This document shows positions 50,447 to 60,688 of a stretch of DNA of 64,000 nt, one piece after another. The DNA is from Agrococcus beijingensis (GTDB taxonomy: Bacteria > Actinomycetota > Actinomycetes > Actinomycetales > Microbacteriaceae), in the NCBI RefSeq assembly GCF_030758955.1, contig NZ_CP132360.1, positions 2,482,315 through 2,546,314 of the forward strand, written 5' to 3'. The position numbers and the translations under genes are program-made. The notes under the pieces are model-generated. The model was given only the letters and a program-made list of their open reading frames with translations, was not told the DNA's origin and made no database searches. How positions within the stretch are numbered: the first letter of the stretch is position 1; the number at the start of each line of letters is the position of its first letter.

Positions 50447-51292
50447 TCAGGCCGGCGGCTCGGGGACGGAGCCGACCGACTCGGCGGGCTGCGCCGCCGC
50501 GTCGCGCTGCCCCAGGTGCTCGCGCGCGAACTCGAGCGTCTCGACGAGCAGCCGCATGCGGTCGCGCTCCGACCGCGCGTGCCGCGTCTTGATCTCGGCG
50601 ATCACCTGCCCCGTCCACTGCTGCTCGGCGAGCATCTGCAGCACCTCGGCGACCGGCTCGTTGCCGTGGCCGGGAATGAGGTGCTCGTCGAACACGCGCC
50701 CCTCCTCGGCGGCCACGCCGTCGGTGAGGTGCAGGTGCCGCAGCCGGTCGCCCAGGTCGCGCGCGAGCTGCATCGAGTCGCGCTTCGCGAGCGCGCAGTG
50801 CGAGAAGTCGAGGGTGGCGTGCTCGACGTCCATCAGGCTCGGGTCGATGCCGGGCAGGTAGGCCTGCCGGTCGATGCCGCCCGCCGCCCAGGGGAACATG
50901 TTCTCGACCGCCACCTCGACGCCGTGCTTCTGCTCGGTCTGCCGCACCGCATCCTCGAAGGTCCTGGCGTACTTGCCCTGCCACCGGAAGGGCGGATGCA
51001 CGACCACGGTGGGCGCGCCGACCTCGACCGCGAGCTCGGCGGAGCGGTCGAGCTTCACGAACGGGTCGCGGCCCCAGACGAAGGTGGTCAGGAGCACCAC
51101 CGGCGCGTGGATCGCCATGATGGGCTGCTCGTAGCGCTCCGCGAGCTCGAGGAGGCGCTCGGGCGAGCGGGTCTTGGCATCGGTGGTGACCATCACCTCG
51201 ACGCCGTCGTAGCCCGCGTCGCGCGAGAGGCGGAAGCCGTCCTCGACCCCCTTGGGGAAGACGGAGATCGTGCTCAGGCCGACCTGGATCAT
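50447..51292 (-). CDS. Sugar phosphate isomerase/epimerase-like TIM-barrel protein (AP2Ec family)
   Basis: A 281-residue xylose-isomerase-like TIM barrel. IQVGLSTISVFPKGVEDGFRLSRDAGYDGVEVMV opens it; VVVHPPFRW, VEVAVENMFPWAAG, ATLDFSHCALAK and LRHLHLTDGVA carry the His/Glu/Asp metal ligands. Substrate unknown. ATG 51292 lies 7 nt after TACCGT on the minus strand (leaderless). It is divergent from ilvD, 100 bp between starts. Confidence 0.85.
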   Translation of the reverse strand: MIQVGLSTISVFPKGVEDGFRLSRDAGYDGVEVMVTTDAKTRSPERLLELAERYEQPIMAIHAPVVLLTTFVWGRDPFVKLDRSAELAVEVGAPTVVVHPPFRWQGKYARTFEDAVRQTEQKHGVEVAVENMFPWAAGGIDRQAYLPGIDPSLMDVEHATLDFSHCALAKRDSMQLARDLGDRLRHLHLTDGVAAEEGRVFDEHLIPGHGNEPVAEVLQMLAEQQWTGQVIAEIKTRHARSERDRMRLLVETLEFAREHLGQRDAAAQPAESVGSVPEPPA

Positions 51293-51392
51293 GCTGACGA
51301 CGGTAGACCCTCCCGGTGGGCGACATGCTCCACGAACGCCTCGGACTCTGCGCGAGACCGATCTGACATCCCGCGCGGCGTAGGATCGGGCC

Positions 51393-53090
51393 ATGCCTGA
51401 GATCGACATCAAACCGCGCTCGCGCGCCGTCACGGACGGCGTCGAGGCCACCACCAGCCGGGGCATGCTGCGTGCCGTCGGCATGGGCGACGGCGACTGG
51501 GAGAAGCCGCAGATCGGCATCGCCAGCTCGTGGAACGAGATCACCCCCTGCAACCTCTCGCTCGACCGCCTCGCGCGCTCCTCGAAGGAGGGGGTGCACG
51601 CCGGCGGCGGCTACCCGCTGCAGTTCGGCACCATCTCGGTCTCGGACGGCATCTCGATGGGCCACGAGGGCATGCACTTCTCGCTCGCCAGCCGCGAGGT
51701 GATCGCCGACAGCGTCGAGACCGTCGTGATGGCCGAGCGCCTCGACGGCACCGTGCTGCTGGCCGGCTGCGACAAGTCGCTGCCCGGCATGCTGATGGCC
51801 GCGGCCCGCCTCGACCTGGCGAGCGTCTTCGTCTACGCCGGCTCGATCGCGCCCGGATTCGCGAAGCTCGAGGACGGCACGATCCCGCAGTCGATGACGA
51901 TCATCGACTCGTTCGAGGCCGTCGGCGCCTTCAAGGCCGGCAAGATCTCGGCCGAGGACCTGCACCGCATCGAGTGCGGCTTCGCCCCGGGCGAGGGCGC
52001 CTGCGGCGGCATGTACACCGCCAACACGATGGCGTGCGTCGCCGAGGCGCTCGGCATGAGCCTGCCCGGCTCGTCGACGCCGCTGTCGGCCGACCGCCGC
52101 CGCGACTTCTACGCCCGCCGGTCGGGCGAGGCTGTGGTCGAGCTGCTGCGCAAGGGGATCACCGCCCGCGACATCCTCACCAAGGAGGCGTTCGAGAACG
52201 CCATCACCGTCGCCATGGTGCTCGGCGGCTCCACCAACGCGGTGCTCCACCTGCTCGCGATCGCGCACGAGGCCGAGGTCGAGCTGACCCTCGACGACTT
52301 CCGCCGCGTCGGCGCGCGCTCGCCGCACCTGGCCGACGTGAAGCCCTTCGGCGCGTACGTCGCGCAGGACTTCGACCGCGTCGGCGGCATGCCGGTGGTC
52401 ATGAAGGCGCTGCTCGACGCCAGCCTGCTGCACGGCGACGTGCTCACCGTGACCGGCCGCACGCTCGCCGAGAACCTCGCCGAGCTCGCGCCCGCCCCGA
52501 TCGACGGCACGGTCGTGCGCGCGCTCGAGAACCCCCTGCACGCCACCGGCGGCCTGACGATCCTCGACGGCACGCTCGCCCCCGACGGCGCGGTCGTGAA
52601 GACGGCCGGCTTCGACGCCGAGGTGTTCGAGGGGCCGGCGCGCGTCTTCGACCGCGAGCGCGCCGCGATGGACGCGCTCACCGAAGGCCGCATCCAGGCG
52701 GGCGACGTCGTCGTGATCCGCTACGAGGGCCCGAAGGGCGGCCCGGGCATGCGCGAGATGCTGGCGATCACCGCCGCCATCAAGGGCGCTGGCCTCGGCA
52801 AGGATGTACTACTCTTGACGGACGGCAGATTCTCAGGCGGCACAACCGGCCTGTGCATCGGCCACATCGCCCCTGAGGCGGTCGACTCCGGTCCGATCGC
52901 CTTCGTGCGCGACGGAGACCGCATCCGTGTCGACATCGCCGCTCGCTCGCTTGACCTGATCGTCGACGAGGCAGAGCTCGCCTCCCGGCGTGAGGGCTGG
53001 GAGCCGCTGCCACCGCGCTACACGCGCGGAGTCCTCGCCAAGTACGCCCGACTCGTGCAGTCCGCCGCCCAAGGCGCTGTCACGGGCTGA
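51393..53090 (+). CDS. ilvD: Dihydroxy-acid dehydratase
   Basis: A 565-residue Fe-S dehydratase making 2-keto acids for valine and isoleucine. Cluster Cys motifs are [16 protein letters not shown] and [49 protein letters not shown] is near the C-terminus. ATG 51393 lies 6 nt after TAGGAT. It heads ilvD-ilvB-ilvN-ilvC; ilvB follows after 32 bp. Confidence 0.97.
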   Translation: MPEIDIKPRSRAVTDGVEATTSRGMLRAVGMGDGDWEKPQIGIASSWNEITPCNLSLDRLARSSKEGVHAGGGYPLQFGTISVSDGISMGHEGMHFSLASREVIADSVETVVMAERLDGTVLLAGCDKSLPGMLMAAARLDLASVFVYAGSIAPGFAKLEDGTIPQSMTIIDSFEAVGAFKAGKISAEDLHRIECGFAPGEGACGGMYTANTMACVAEALGMSLPGSSTPLSADRRRDFYARRSGEAVVELLRKGITARDILTKEAFENAITVAMVLGGSTNAVLHLLAIAHEAEVELTLDDFRRVGARSPHLADVKPFGAYVAQDFDRVGGMPVVMKALLDASLLHGDVLTVTGRTLAENLAELAPAPIDGTVVRALENPLHATGGLTILDGTLAPDGAVVKTAGFDAEVFEGPARVFDRERAAMDALTEGRIQAGDVVVIRYEGPKGGPGMREMLAITAAIKGAGLGKDVLLLTDGRFSGGTTGLCIGHIAPEAVDSGPIAFVRDGDRIRVDIAARSLDLIVDEAELASRREGWEPLPPRYTRGVLAKYARLVQSAAQGAVTG

Positions 53091-53122
53091 CGTCCGTCAT
53101 GCGTGACGAGTCCAGGAGAGCC

Positions 53123-54910
53123 ATGTCCATCGCACCCAGGCCTGCCGCACCGCGCAGCGCCGAACCACCGATCCTGACCGGATCCGGTGCCGTCCTGAAG
53201 TCGCTGGAGCTGCTGGGCGTCACCGACGTCTTCGGCATCCCCGGCGGCGCGATCATCCCGTTCTACGACGAGCTCATGCAGCAGACGGCGATCCGCCACA
53301 TCCTGGTGCGCCACGAGCAGGGCGGCGGCCACGCCGCCGAGGGCTACGCCGCCGCCACCGGCAAGGTGGGCGTGTGCCTGGCCACCTCCGGCCCCGGCGC
53401 GACCAACCTGGTCACGGCCATCGCGGATGCGTACATGGACTCGGTGCCGATGGTCGCGATCACCGGCCAGGTGTTCAGCCACCTGATCGGCACGGATGCT
53501 TTCCAGGAGGCCGACATCACCGGCATCGTGATGCCGATCACCAAGCACACCTTCCAGGTGGCGCGCCCCGAGGACGTGCCGGCCGTGCTGCGCGCCGCGT
53601 TCCACATCGCCTCGACCGGCCGCCCCGGACCGGTGCTCGTCGACATCACGAAGGATGCGCAGCAGGACTCGGCGCCGTTCGTCTGGCCCGACAAGGTCGA
53701 CCTGCCCGGCTACCGGCCGGTGCTGAAGGCGCACGGCAAGCAGATCACCGCGGCCGCGCAGCTGCTGTCGGCCTCGGAGCGCCCGCTGCTCTACGTCGGC
53801 GGCGGCGTGATCCGCGCGAAGGCGTCGGACGAGCTGATGGAGTTCGCCGAGGCGACCGGCGCGCCGATCGTGACGACCCTGATGGCGCGCGGCGCGTTCC
53901 CCGACTCGCACCCGCAGCACCTCGGCATGCCCGGCATGCACGGCTCGGTGCCGGCGGTGCTGGCGTTCCAGGAGTGCGACCTGATCATCGCGCTCGGCGC
54001 CCGCTTCGACGACCGCGTCACCGGCAAGGTCAAGGAGTTCGCGCCGAACGCGAAGGTCATCCACGTCGACGTGGACCCTGCGGAGATCTCGAAGATCCGC
54101 GCCGCCGACGTGCCGATCGTGGGCGACGTGCGCGAGGTGCTCACCGACCTGTCGATCGCCTTCCAGGAGCTCGCCCAGAGCGAGCGGCCCGACCTCACCG
54201 ACTGGTGGGAGCGGCTGCAGGGCCTGCAGGAGCGGTTCCCGCTCGGCTTCTCGCAGCCGACCGACGGCAAGCTCTCGCCGCAGCACGTGATCCAGCGCAT
54301 CGGCGAGCTCACCGGCCCCGAGGCGATCTACGCCGCCGGCGTCGGCCAGCACCAGATGTGGGCGGCGCAGTTCATCAAGTACGAGCGCCCGAACGCGTGG
54401 CTGAACTCCGGCGGCGCCGGCACCATGGGCTACTCGGTGCCCGCGGCGATGGGCGCGAAGGTCGCGGAGCCCGACCGCGTGGTCTGGTCGATCGACGGCG
54501 ACGGATGCTTCCAGATGACCAATCAGGAGCTCGCCACCTGCACGCTGAACGACATCCCGATCAAGGTCGCGATCATCAACAACTCGTCGCTCGGCATGGT
54601 GCGGCAGTGGCAGAGCCTCTTCTACGAGGGTCGCCACTCGTTCACCGACCTCGAGACCGGCGACGACGCGAAGATGATCCCCGACTTCGTGAAGCTCGGC
54701 GAGGCCTACGGCTGCCTCGCGATCCGCGTCACGAAGCCGGAGGAGATCGACCCGGCGATCAAGCTGGCGCTCGAGACCAACGACCGCCCGGTCGTGATCG
54801 ACTTCATCGTCTCGAAGGACGCCATGGTGTGGCCGATGGTGCCGCAGGGCGTCTCGAACTCGTTCGTCCAGTACGCCAAGGAACACAGCCCCGTCTGGGA
54901 GGAGGAGTGA
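53123..54910 (+). CDS. ilvB: Acetolactate synthase large subunit
   Basis: A 595-residue thiamine-diphosphate enzyme condensing pyruvate to acetolactate. [16 protein letters not shown], the catalytic Glu in [31 protein letters not shown] and the ThDP/Mg motif [15 protein letters not shown]...INN are present. AGGAGAGCC precedes ATG 53123, which excludes an 8-codon upstream start. Its stop overlaps ilvN by 1 bp (TGATG). Confidence 0.97.
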   Translation: MSIAPRPAAPRSAEPPILTGSGAVLKSLELLGVTDVFGIPGGAIIPFYDELMQQTAIRHILVRHEQGGGHAAEGYAAATGKVGVCLATSGPGATNLVTAIADAYMDSVPMVAITGQVFSHLIGTDAFQEADITGIVMPITKHTFQVARPEDVPAVLRAAFHIASTGRPGPVLVDITKDAQQDSAPFVWPDKVDLPGYRPVLKAHGKQITAAAQLLSASERPLLYVGGGVIRAKASDELMEFAEATGAPIVTTLMARGAFPDSHPQHLGMPGMHGSVPAVLAFQECDLIIALGARFDDRVTGKVKEFAPNAKVIHVDVDPAEISKIRAADVPIVGDVREVLTDLSIAFQELAQSERPDLTDWWERLQGLQERFPLGFSQPTDGKLSPQHVIQRIGELTGPEAIYAAGVGQHQMWAAQFIKYERPNAWLNSGGAGTMGYSVPAAMGAKVAEPDRVVWSIDGDGCFQMTNQELATCTLNDIPIKVAIINNSSLGMVRQWQSLFYEGRHSFTDLETGDDAKMIPDFVKLGEAYGCLAIRVTKPEEIDPAIKLALETNDRPVVIDFIVSKDAMVWPMVPQGVSNSFVQYAKEHSPVWEEE

Positions 54911-55428
54911 TGAGCACCCACGTCCTGTCGCTCCTCGTCGAGGACAAGCCGGGTCTGCTGACCCGCGTCGCGGGCCTGTTCGCCCGCCGCAGCTTCAACA
55001 TCGAGTCGCTCGCCGTCGGCAAGACCGAGGTGCCGGGCCTCAGCCGCATCACCGTCGTCGTCGACGTCGAGGACCAGCCGCTCGAGCAGGTCACGAAGCA
55101 GCTGAACAAGCTCATCAACGTCGTGAAGATCGTCGAGCTCGAGCCCGGCCAGTCGGTGCAGCGCGAGCACATGCTGATCAAGGTCAAGGTCGACAACTCG
55201 ACCCGCTCGCAGATCCTCGAGGCGGTCACGCTCTTCCGCGCGCGCGTCGTCGACGTGAACGCCGACGCGCTCGTGATCGAGGTCACCGGCGACTCGCCGA
55301 AGTGCCAGGCGCTGCTGCGCCTGCTCGAGCCCTACGGCATCAAGGAGATCGCGCAGTCGGGCCTCCTGGCCGTCGGCCGCGGCGGCAAGTCCATCAGCGA
55401 GCGCGTGCTCAAGTCCGACAACCGCTGA
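54910..55428 (+). CDS. ilvN: Acetolactate synthase small (regulatory) subunit
   Basis: A 172-residue protein with an N-terminal ACT domain (HVLSLLVEDKPGLLTRVAGLFARRSFNIESLAVG) that binds valine for feedback inhibition. A C-terminal domain includes ILEAVTLFRARVVDVNADALVIEVTG. The start overlaps the ilvB stop, giving equal translation with its partner. ilvC follows after 36 bp. Confidence 0.96.
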   Translation: MSTHVLSLLVEDKPGLLTRVAGLFARRSFNIESLAVGKTEVPGLSRITVVVDVEDQPLEQVTKQLNKLINVVKIVELEPGQSVQREHMLIKVKVDNSTRSQILEAVTLFRARVVDVNADALVIEVTGDSPKCQALLRLLEPYGIKEIAQSGLLAVGRGGKSISERVLKSDNR

Positions 55429-56490
<1,062 letters not shown>

Positions 56491-56502
56491 CCCGGCAGTC
56501 GA

Positions 56503-56534
56503 TCGAGTAGCCGCCGCAGGCGGCGCATCGAGAC
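56503..56534. repeat. REP-like palindromic element after ilvC
   Basis: TCGAGTAGCCGCC-GCA-GGCGGC-GCATCGAGA: inverted halves around GCA with TCGA outer ends. This resembles the short extragenic palindromes common in Microbacteriaceae; similarity is from memory. Confidence 0.45.
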
Positions 56535-56541
56535 GTGATGC

Positions 56542-56581
56542 GACGAAGGGCGGGAACCCATGAGGGCTCCCGCCCTTCGTC
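56542..56581 (+). terminator. Terminator of the ilv operon
   Basis: GACGAAGGGCGGGA pairs perfectly with TCCCGCCCTTCGTC, and inside it CCC pairs with GGG around ATGA. It lies 52 bp after the ilvC stop. Confidence 0.8.
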
Positions 56582-56642
56582 GTGCGCGGACCTTGGAGCC
56601 CGCCGATTGCGCGGCGACGCCGCCGGGCGTTGAGTGGGCGGC

Positions 56643-58133
56643 ATGACCTCCCTCTGGCATGCCTCCGGTCCGACGATCGCGCTCGAGAAACCTCAGCAGC
56701 GCGACGGCTTCGACGCCGTGGTGGTCGGCGCCGGCATCACCGGTCTCACCACCGCAGCGCTGCTGGCCGAGCGCGGCGCCCGGGTCGTCGTGCTCGAGGC
56801 GCGCGAGGTGGGTGCCGCCGCGACCGGCAGCACCACCGCGAAGCTCAGCCTGCTGCAGGGCGATCGCCTGCACCGCATCCTGGGGCTCGCGCCCCGCGAC
56901 GCGGTGCAGGCGTTCGTCGACGGCTCGCTCGAGGGCGCCCGGCAGCTGCGCGCGATGCTCGACGGCACCGAAGCGCTGCGCTCGAAGCCGGCGGTCTCCT
57001 ATGCGACGACCGCAGAGGGCGCCGAGGCGGTCGACCGCGAGCTGCATGCCGCGGCCGAGCTCGGGCTGCCCGTCGAGCGCGGCGGCGCCGCCTCGCTGCC
57101 GTTCGAGATGAGCGCGGCGATCCAGCTCGCCGACCAGGGCGAGCTGGATCCGATGGCGATGCTGGCCACCCTCGCCGAGCTGCTGCGCAGTCGCGGCGGG
57201 CGCATCGTGCGCGCCTCGGTGCGCCGCGTGCGCGTCAGCGGCGGCCGTGTCTCGGTCGAGACGGATGCGGGGGCATGGTCGGCGCGCACCGTCGTGCTCG
57301 CCACGGGTGCGCCCGTGCCGGCGCGCGGCAGCGCCGCGATGCTGGGCGCGCACCGCTCCTATGCCGCGTCGTACCGCACCTCGGCGCCGCTGCCGGCCGT
57401 GATGGCGCTGGGGGTCGACGCTCGCGGGCACTCGCTGCGGACCGCCCGCATCGACGGCGAGGAGCTGCTGATCGCCGGCGGCGGCGGCCACGCCGTGGGC
57501 CGCCATCACGATCCGCGCGAGATCGTGGCTGAGCTCGACCGCTGGGTGCACGCGCACTGGCCCGATGCCGAGCGCACGCACGCCTGGAGCGCGCAGGACT
57601 ACCGCACGCCCGATCGCTTGCCGTGGATCGGCGCTCGGCCGGGGTCGCGCGGCCGCGTGCTGCTGGCGACCGGCTTCGACAAGTGGGGCATGAGCTCGGG
57701 CGCGATGAGCGCCCTGGCGCTGGCGGGCCGCATCGACGGCGCCGAGCCCGAGTGGGCGGAGATGCTCCGTCGCCGCGGCACCACGCCCGCCGCCGCGGGC
57801 TCGCTCGTGGGCACGGTCGCCGCGACGGCCCGCGCACAGGTCGTCGCGGTCAGCCGGGCGCTCGCGCCGGCGTCGCCCCCGGCCGAGGGCGAGGGTGCGC
57901 TCGGCCGCAGCGGCCTGCGACTGGTGGCGACCTCGACGGTCGACGGCGAGACCCGGCAGGTCTCGGCCGTCTGCCCGCACGTGGGGGCGCTCGTGCAGTG
58001 GAACGCGCAGGAGCGCAGCTGGGACTGCTCGGCGCACGGCTCCCGCTTCGCGCCCGACGGCACCCGCCTCGAAGGGCCGGCCGCGTGCCCGCTCAGCGCC
58101 GCGCGAGCACCGGAGGGCGCGCAGCGGCACTGA
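56643..58133 (+). CDS. FAD-dependent oxidoreductase fused to a Rieske [2Fe-2S] domain
   Basis: A 496-residue fusion. A DAO/glycine-oxidase-like FAD domain (residues 22-370; VVVGAGITGLTTAALLAERGARVVVLEA and RVLLATGFDKWGMSSGAMSA) is followed by a linker. A C-terminal Rieske domain has CPHVGALVQWN and WDCSAHGSRFAPDG, giving the Cys-His/Cys-His ligands. Substrate unknown. ATG 56643 lies 7 nt after TTGAGT. Single gene. Confidence 0.88.
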   Translation: MTSLWHASGPTIALEKPQQRDGFDAVVVGAGITGLTTAALLAERGARVVVLEAREVGAAATGSTTAKLSLLQGDRLHRILGLAPRDAVQAFVDGSLEGARQLRAMLDGTEALRSKPAVSYATTAEGAEAVDRELHAAAELGLPVERGGAASLPFEMSAAIQLADQGELDPMAMLATLAELLRSRGGRIVRASVRRVRVSGGRVSVETDAGAWSARTVVLATGAPVPARGSAAMLGAHRSYAASYRTSAPLPAVMALGVDARGHSLRTARIDGEELLIAGGGGHAVGRHHDPREIVAELDRWVHAHWPDAERTHAWSAQDYRTPDRLPWIGARPGSRGRVLLATGFDKWGMSSGAMSALALAGRIDGAEPEWAEMLRRRGTTPAAAGSLVGTVAATARAQVVAVSRALAPASPPAEGEGALGRSGLRLVATSTVDGETRQVSAVCPHVGALVQWNAQERSWDCSAHGSRFAPDGTRLEGPAACPLSAARAPEGAQRH

Positions 58134-58163
58134 CCGGCGCTCGCCTGCTGGCAGAGTGGGCGG

Positions 58164-59153
58164 GTGGAGAGCGTGCGCGACGACCAGCGAGTGAGCCAGG
58201 CCTACCTGCGGTGGGCCGAGGTCGAGGCCGAGGGTCGCTCGCCCCGCTACGCCGAGTGGGCGCGCGGCGTCGCAGGCGACGAGGCGCTGTGCGCTGCGCT
58301 CGGCGAGCTCGAGCCGCTCAAGCGGCAGCCGAACCTGCTGTTCGCGGCGGCCCGCTTCGAGGGGGTGCCGCTGCAGCCGTGGAGCGCGGTCCGCGACATG
58401 ATCGCGGGGGCCTGGGAACCCATCCGCTCGACCATGCTCGCGCGCATGACGCAGACCAACGAGGCACGCCGCATGGCCACGCTGCTGCCCGCGATCGCGC
58501 ACCTCGAGGGCCCGATCGCGCTCGTCGAGGTGGGCGCGTCGGCGGGGCTGTGCCTCTACCCCGACCGCTGGCGCTACCGCTTCGGCGCCGGCAAGTACGT
58601 CGGCGACGCGAACCTGCCGCTGCTCGAGACCGACGCCTCCCCGTCGACGCCGCTGCCCGCCACGCTGCCGCAGATCGCCTGGCGCGGCGGGCTCGACCTG
58701 CAGCCGCTCGATCCCGACGACCCCGACACCAAGGCGTGGCTCGAAGCGCTGGTGTGGCCGGATGCCTCCGGTGGCGTCGACGGGGCACGCGTCGACCGGG
58801 TGCGCACCGCGATCGCGATCGCGCGCAGGGAGCGCGCGCACCTGCGCCGCGGCGACCTGACGACCGACACGCGCGCCCTCGTCGAGGAGGCGGCGCAGCA
58901 GGCGCCGACCGTCGTCGTCTGGCACTCCGCCGTGCTCGCCTACGTCGCCGCGTTCGAGCGCGCCGCGTTCGCCGACCTGATGGGCGAGCTGCCGGTCACC
59001 TGGGTGGCGAACGAGGGGGCGACGCTCGAGATCGGCCCGCCGGCGCCCTGGGCGCAGCCGGGCGACTTCGTGCTGCGCCGCGACGCCGAGCCGGTCGCGG
59101 TCACCGACCCGCACGGCGCCGCCATCACCTGGCTCGACGACATCCCGCGCTGA
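58164..59153 (+). CDS. DUF2332-family protein
   Basis: A 329-residue protein recognised by QTNEARRMATLLPAI, IALVEVGASAGLCLYPDRWRYRFG and VVVWHSAVLAYV near the C-terminus. The DUF2332 family is common in actinobacteria and possibly methyltransferase-like (VGASAGL resembles a SAM-binding glycine loop; inference). GTG 58164 lies 6 nt after CAGAGT, matching the genome's leaderless spacing. Confidence 0.85.
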   Translation: MESVRDDQRVSQAYLRWAEVEAEGRSPRYAEWARGVAGDEALCAALGELEPLKRQPNLLFAAARFEGVPLQPWSAVRDMIAGAWEPIRSTMLARMTQTNEARRMATLLPAIAHLEGPIALVEVGASAGLCLYPDRWRYRFGAGKYVGDANLPLLETDASPSTPLPATLPQIAWRGGLDLQPLDPDDPDTKAWLEALVWPDASGGVDGARVDRVRTAIAIARRERAHLRRGDLTTDTRALVEEAAQQAPTVVVWHSAVLAYVAAFERAAFADLMGELPVTWVANEGATLEIGPPAPWAQPGDFVLRRDAEPVAVTDPHGAAITWLDDIPR

Positions 59154-59168
59154 CGGCCCGACCTCGCC

Positions 59169-59267
59169 CTCGCACAACGCAAGCCCGATCGATGGTCTGC
59201 GGGCGCGGCAGCCGCCGCCTGTCGCCTGGCGGCCGATTCCGGCGGATGGGCTTGCGTTGTGCGCGAG
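59169..59267. repeat. Long inverted repeat in a 255-bp intergenic region
   Basis: GCACAACGCAAGCCC (59172-59186) and GGGCTTGCGTTGTGC (59248-59262) are perfect 15-bp complements; arms extend outwards as CTCGC/GCGAG with a 2-bp bulge. The 61-bp centre has further GC palindromes. The rest of 59154-59408 has no gene; a (GGTGCC)-like run occurs at about 59285-59315. Confidence 0.75.
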
Positions 59268-59408
59268 CAGGTTCTCAGCTCCAGCGGTGCCGGTGCCGGT
59301 GCCGGTGCCCGGTGCACAAGGCCCGGGACGGGCCTCGGCGCTGGGGTCGCGGCGGAGACCCGAAAGGGGCTCCGCTCCAGAGCTCCACCGCGCAGTAGGC
59401 TCGATCGG

Positions 59409-59801
59409 GTGAGCCGCGACGAGGAAGCCTTCCGCTGGGAGGGCGACGACGAGCCCGATCCCCCTACCCTCGACGACGACCGGGCGGCCGACGACGCGGC
59501 CGGGCGCGACGCATCCGCCGTCGTCGAGCGCCCGGCGCGCGGCCCCCTCGGCTGGCTGACGCTCGCGCTCGCGGTCGCCGCGACCGCCGGCTGGATCGTC
59601 GTCATCGTCGCCAACCCGGTGCAGCAGCCGAGCCTGCTCGGCCTCGTGATGTACCAGCTGGGCGAGCTGCTCGCGGTCATCGCGCCGCTGCTGTGGTGGT
59701 GGTGCGTCGACCGGCTGGCGACGGCCCGTCGTGCGCCCTGGTGGCTCGCGGGCCTGGTCGTCACCGCGCCGTGGCCGCTCGTGGCGGGGGTGCTCGCATG
59801 A
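59409..59801 (+). CDS. Two-TM membrane protein
   Basis: A 130-residue protein with an acidic N-terminal cytoplasmic half (DDEPDPPTLDDDRAADDAAG) and two or three hydrophobic segments (PLGWLTLALAVAATAGWIVVI, LGELLAVIAPLLWWWCV, WWLAGLVVTAPWPLVAG). GTG 59409 lies 7 nt after TAGGCT. Its stop overlaps the next gene by 4 bp, so the two are probably partners. Function not recognised. Confidence 0.7.
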   Translation: MSRDEEAFRWEGDDEPDPPTLDDDRAADDAAGRDASAVVERPARGPLGWLTLALAVAATAGWIVVIVANPVQQPSLLGLVMYQLGELLAVIAPLLWWWCVDRLATARRAPWWLAGLVVTAPWPLVAGVLA

Positions 59802-60145
59802 CCGAGCGCGCGCCGGGCGAGGAGCGTGGCGGCGACGCATGGATCGTCGCGCTGCTGCTCGCCCTCTTCTTCGCCTACGACACGGTCGAGGCGGCCACCA
59901 ACCTGCAGCAGCTGCCGCTGCTGTACACCGGCGCCGACATCGCCGGCGCGATCCCGTGGTGGCTGCTGATCGCCGGCGTCGCCCTGCCGGGCCTGCTGTT
60001 CGCCCTGTCGCTGTGGGTCGGTCGGCGGATGCGCCTGGTCGCCCGGGCGGGCATCATGCTGCTCGCGCTCGCCGTCAGCGCGCAGGCCAGCCTGCTCGCC
60101 GAGCAGCTCGCGCGGCAGATCGCCGTCGCGGCGCTGGGCGGCTAG
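59798..60145 (+). CDS. Three-TM membrane protein coupled to the preceding gene
   Basis: A 115-residue protein with three hydrophobic stretches (AWIVALLLALFFAYDTVEAA, WWLLIAGVALPGLLFALSLWV, LVARAGIMLLALAVSAQASLL). ATG 59798 overlaps the previous stop (ATGA). Not recognised; operon partner of the two-TM protein. Confidence 0.68.
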   Translation: MTERAPGEERGGDAWIVALLLALFFAYDTVEAATNLQQLPLLYTGADIAGAIPWWLLIAGVALPGLLFALSLWVGRRMRLVARAGIMLLALAVSAQASLLAEQLARQIAVAALGG

Positions 60146-60164
60146 CCCGAGGGGACTTCGGGCC

Positions 60165-60560
60165 TCAGATCACCGCGACGAGCAGCAGCACGCCCAGCAG
60201 CGCCTGCCCGATGGCGCGCGGCACGACGGGCACCGCCGCGGGGCCGAAGCGCTCGGGCTCGCGCGCGGCCTGCACGTTGGCGGGGAAGACGGCGATCAGC
60301 AGCGCGATGAGACCGAGCCCGGCCGCGAAGCGCACGCCCCACCACGGTGCGAGGAGGCCCACGCCGCCGATGATCTCGGCGATGCCCGAGACGGTCACGA
60401 GCGTCGGCGCCCAGCGGCGCTCGGGCCCGGCGAGGCCGGCGGGGATCATCGCGGCCATCGCCTTCCGCACGCGCGGCACGAAGTGGGTCGCGCCCATGCC
60501 GATGAAGATCAGGGCGAAGAGGATGCGCAGCACCAGCTGCGCGATTGCGAAGGCGTCCAT
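60165..60560 (-). CDS. DoxX-family membrane protein
   Basis: A 131-residue four-TM protein with the DoxX pattern LRILFALIFIGMGATHFVPRV and WAPTLVTVSGIAEIIGGVGLL. ATG 60560 (GGGGACG upstream) is preferred; ATG 60569 adds three residues. Members participate in membrane redox/quinone or thiol homeostasis; the role here is not clear. Confidence 0.82.
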   Translation of the reverse strand: MDAFAIAQLVLRILFALIFIGMGATHFVPRVRKAMAAMIPAGLAGPERRWAPTLVTVSGIAEIIGGVGLLAPWWGVRFAAGLGLIALLIAVFPANVQAAREPERFGPAAVPVVPRAIGQALLGVLLLVAVI

Positions 60561-60688
60561 CGTCCCCATTCTCCCGCACGCCCGTGGCGCCCCGTGACGC
60601 CCGCTCGCGAGCGGGCACGCGTCGCTCGGTAGAGTTGGGGCTCTTGGCACGACGACGTGCTGCCTGCCACACACCGCGAGGAGTCCGC

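Noticed and set aside
53091..53122. Attenuator or leader peptide before ilvB
   Set aside because: Only 32 bp separate ilvD and ilvB, with no run of Val/Leu/Ile codons or alternative hairpins.
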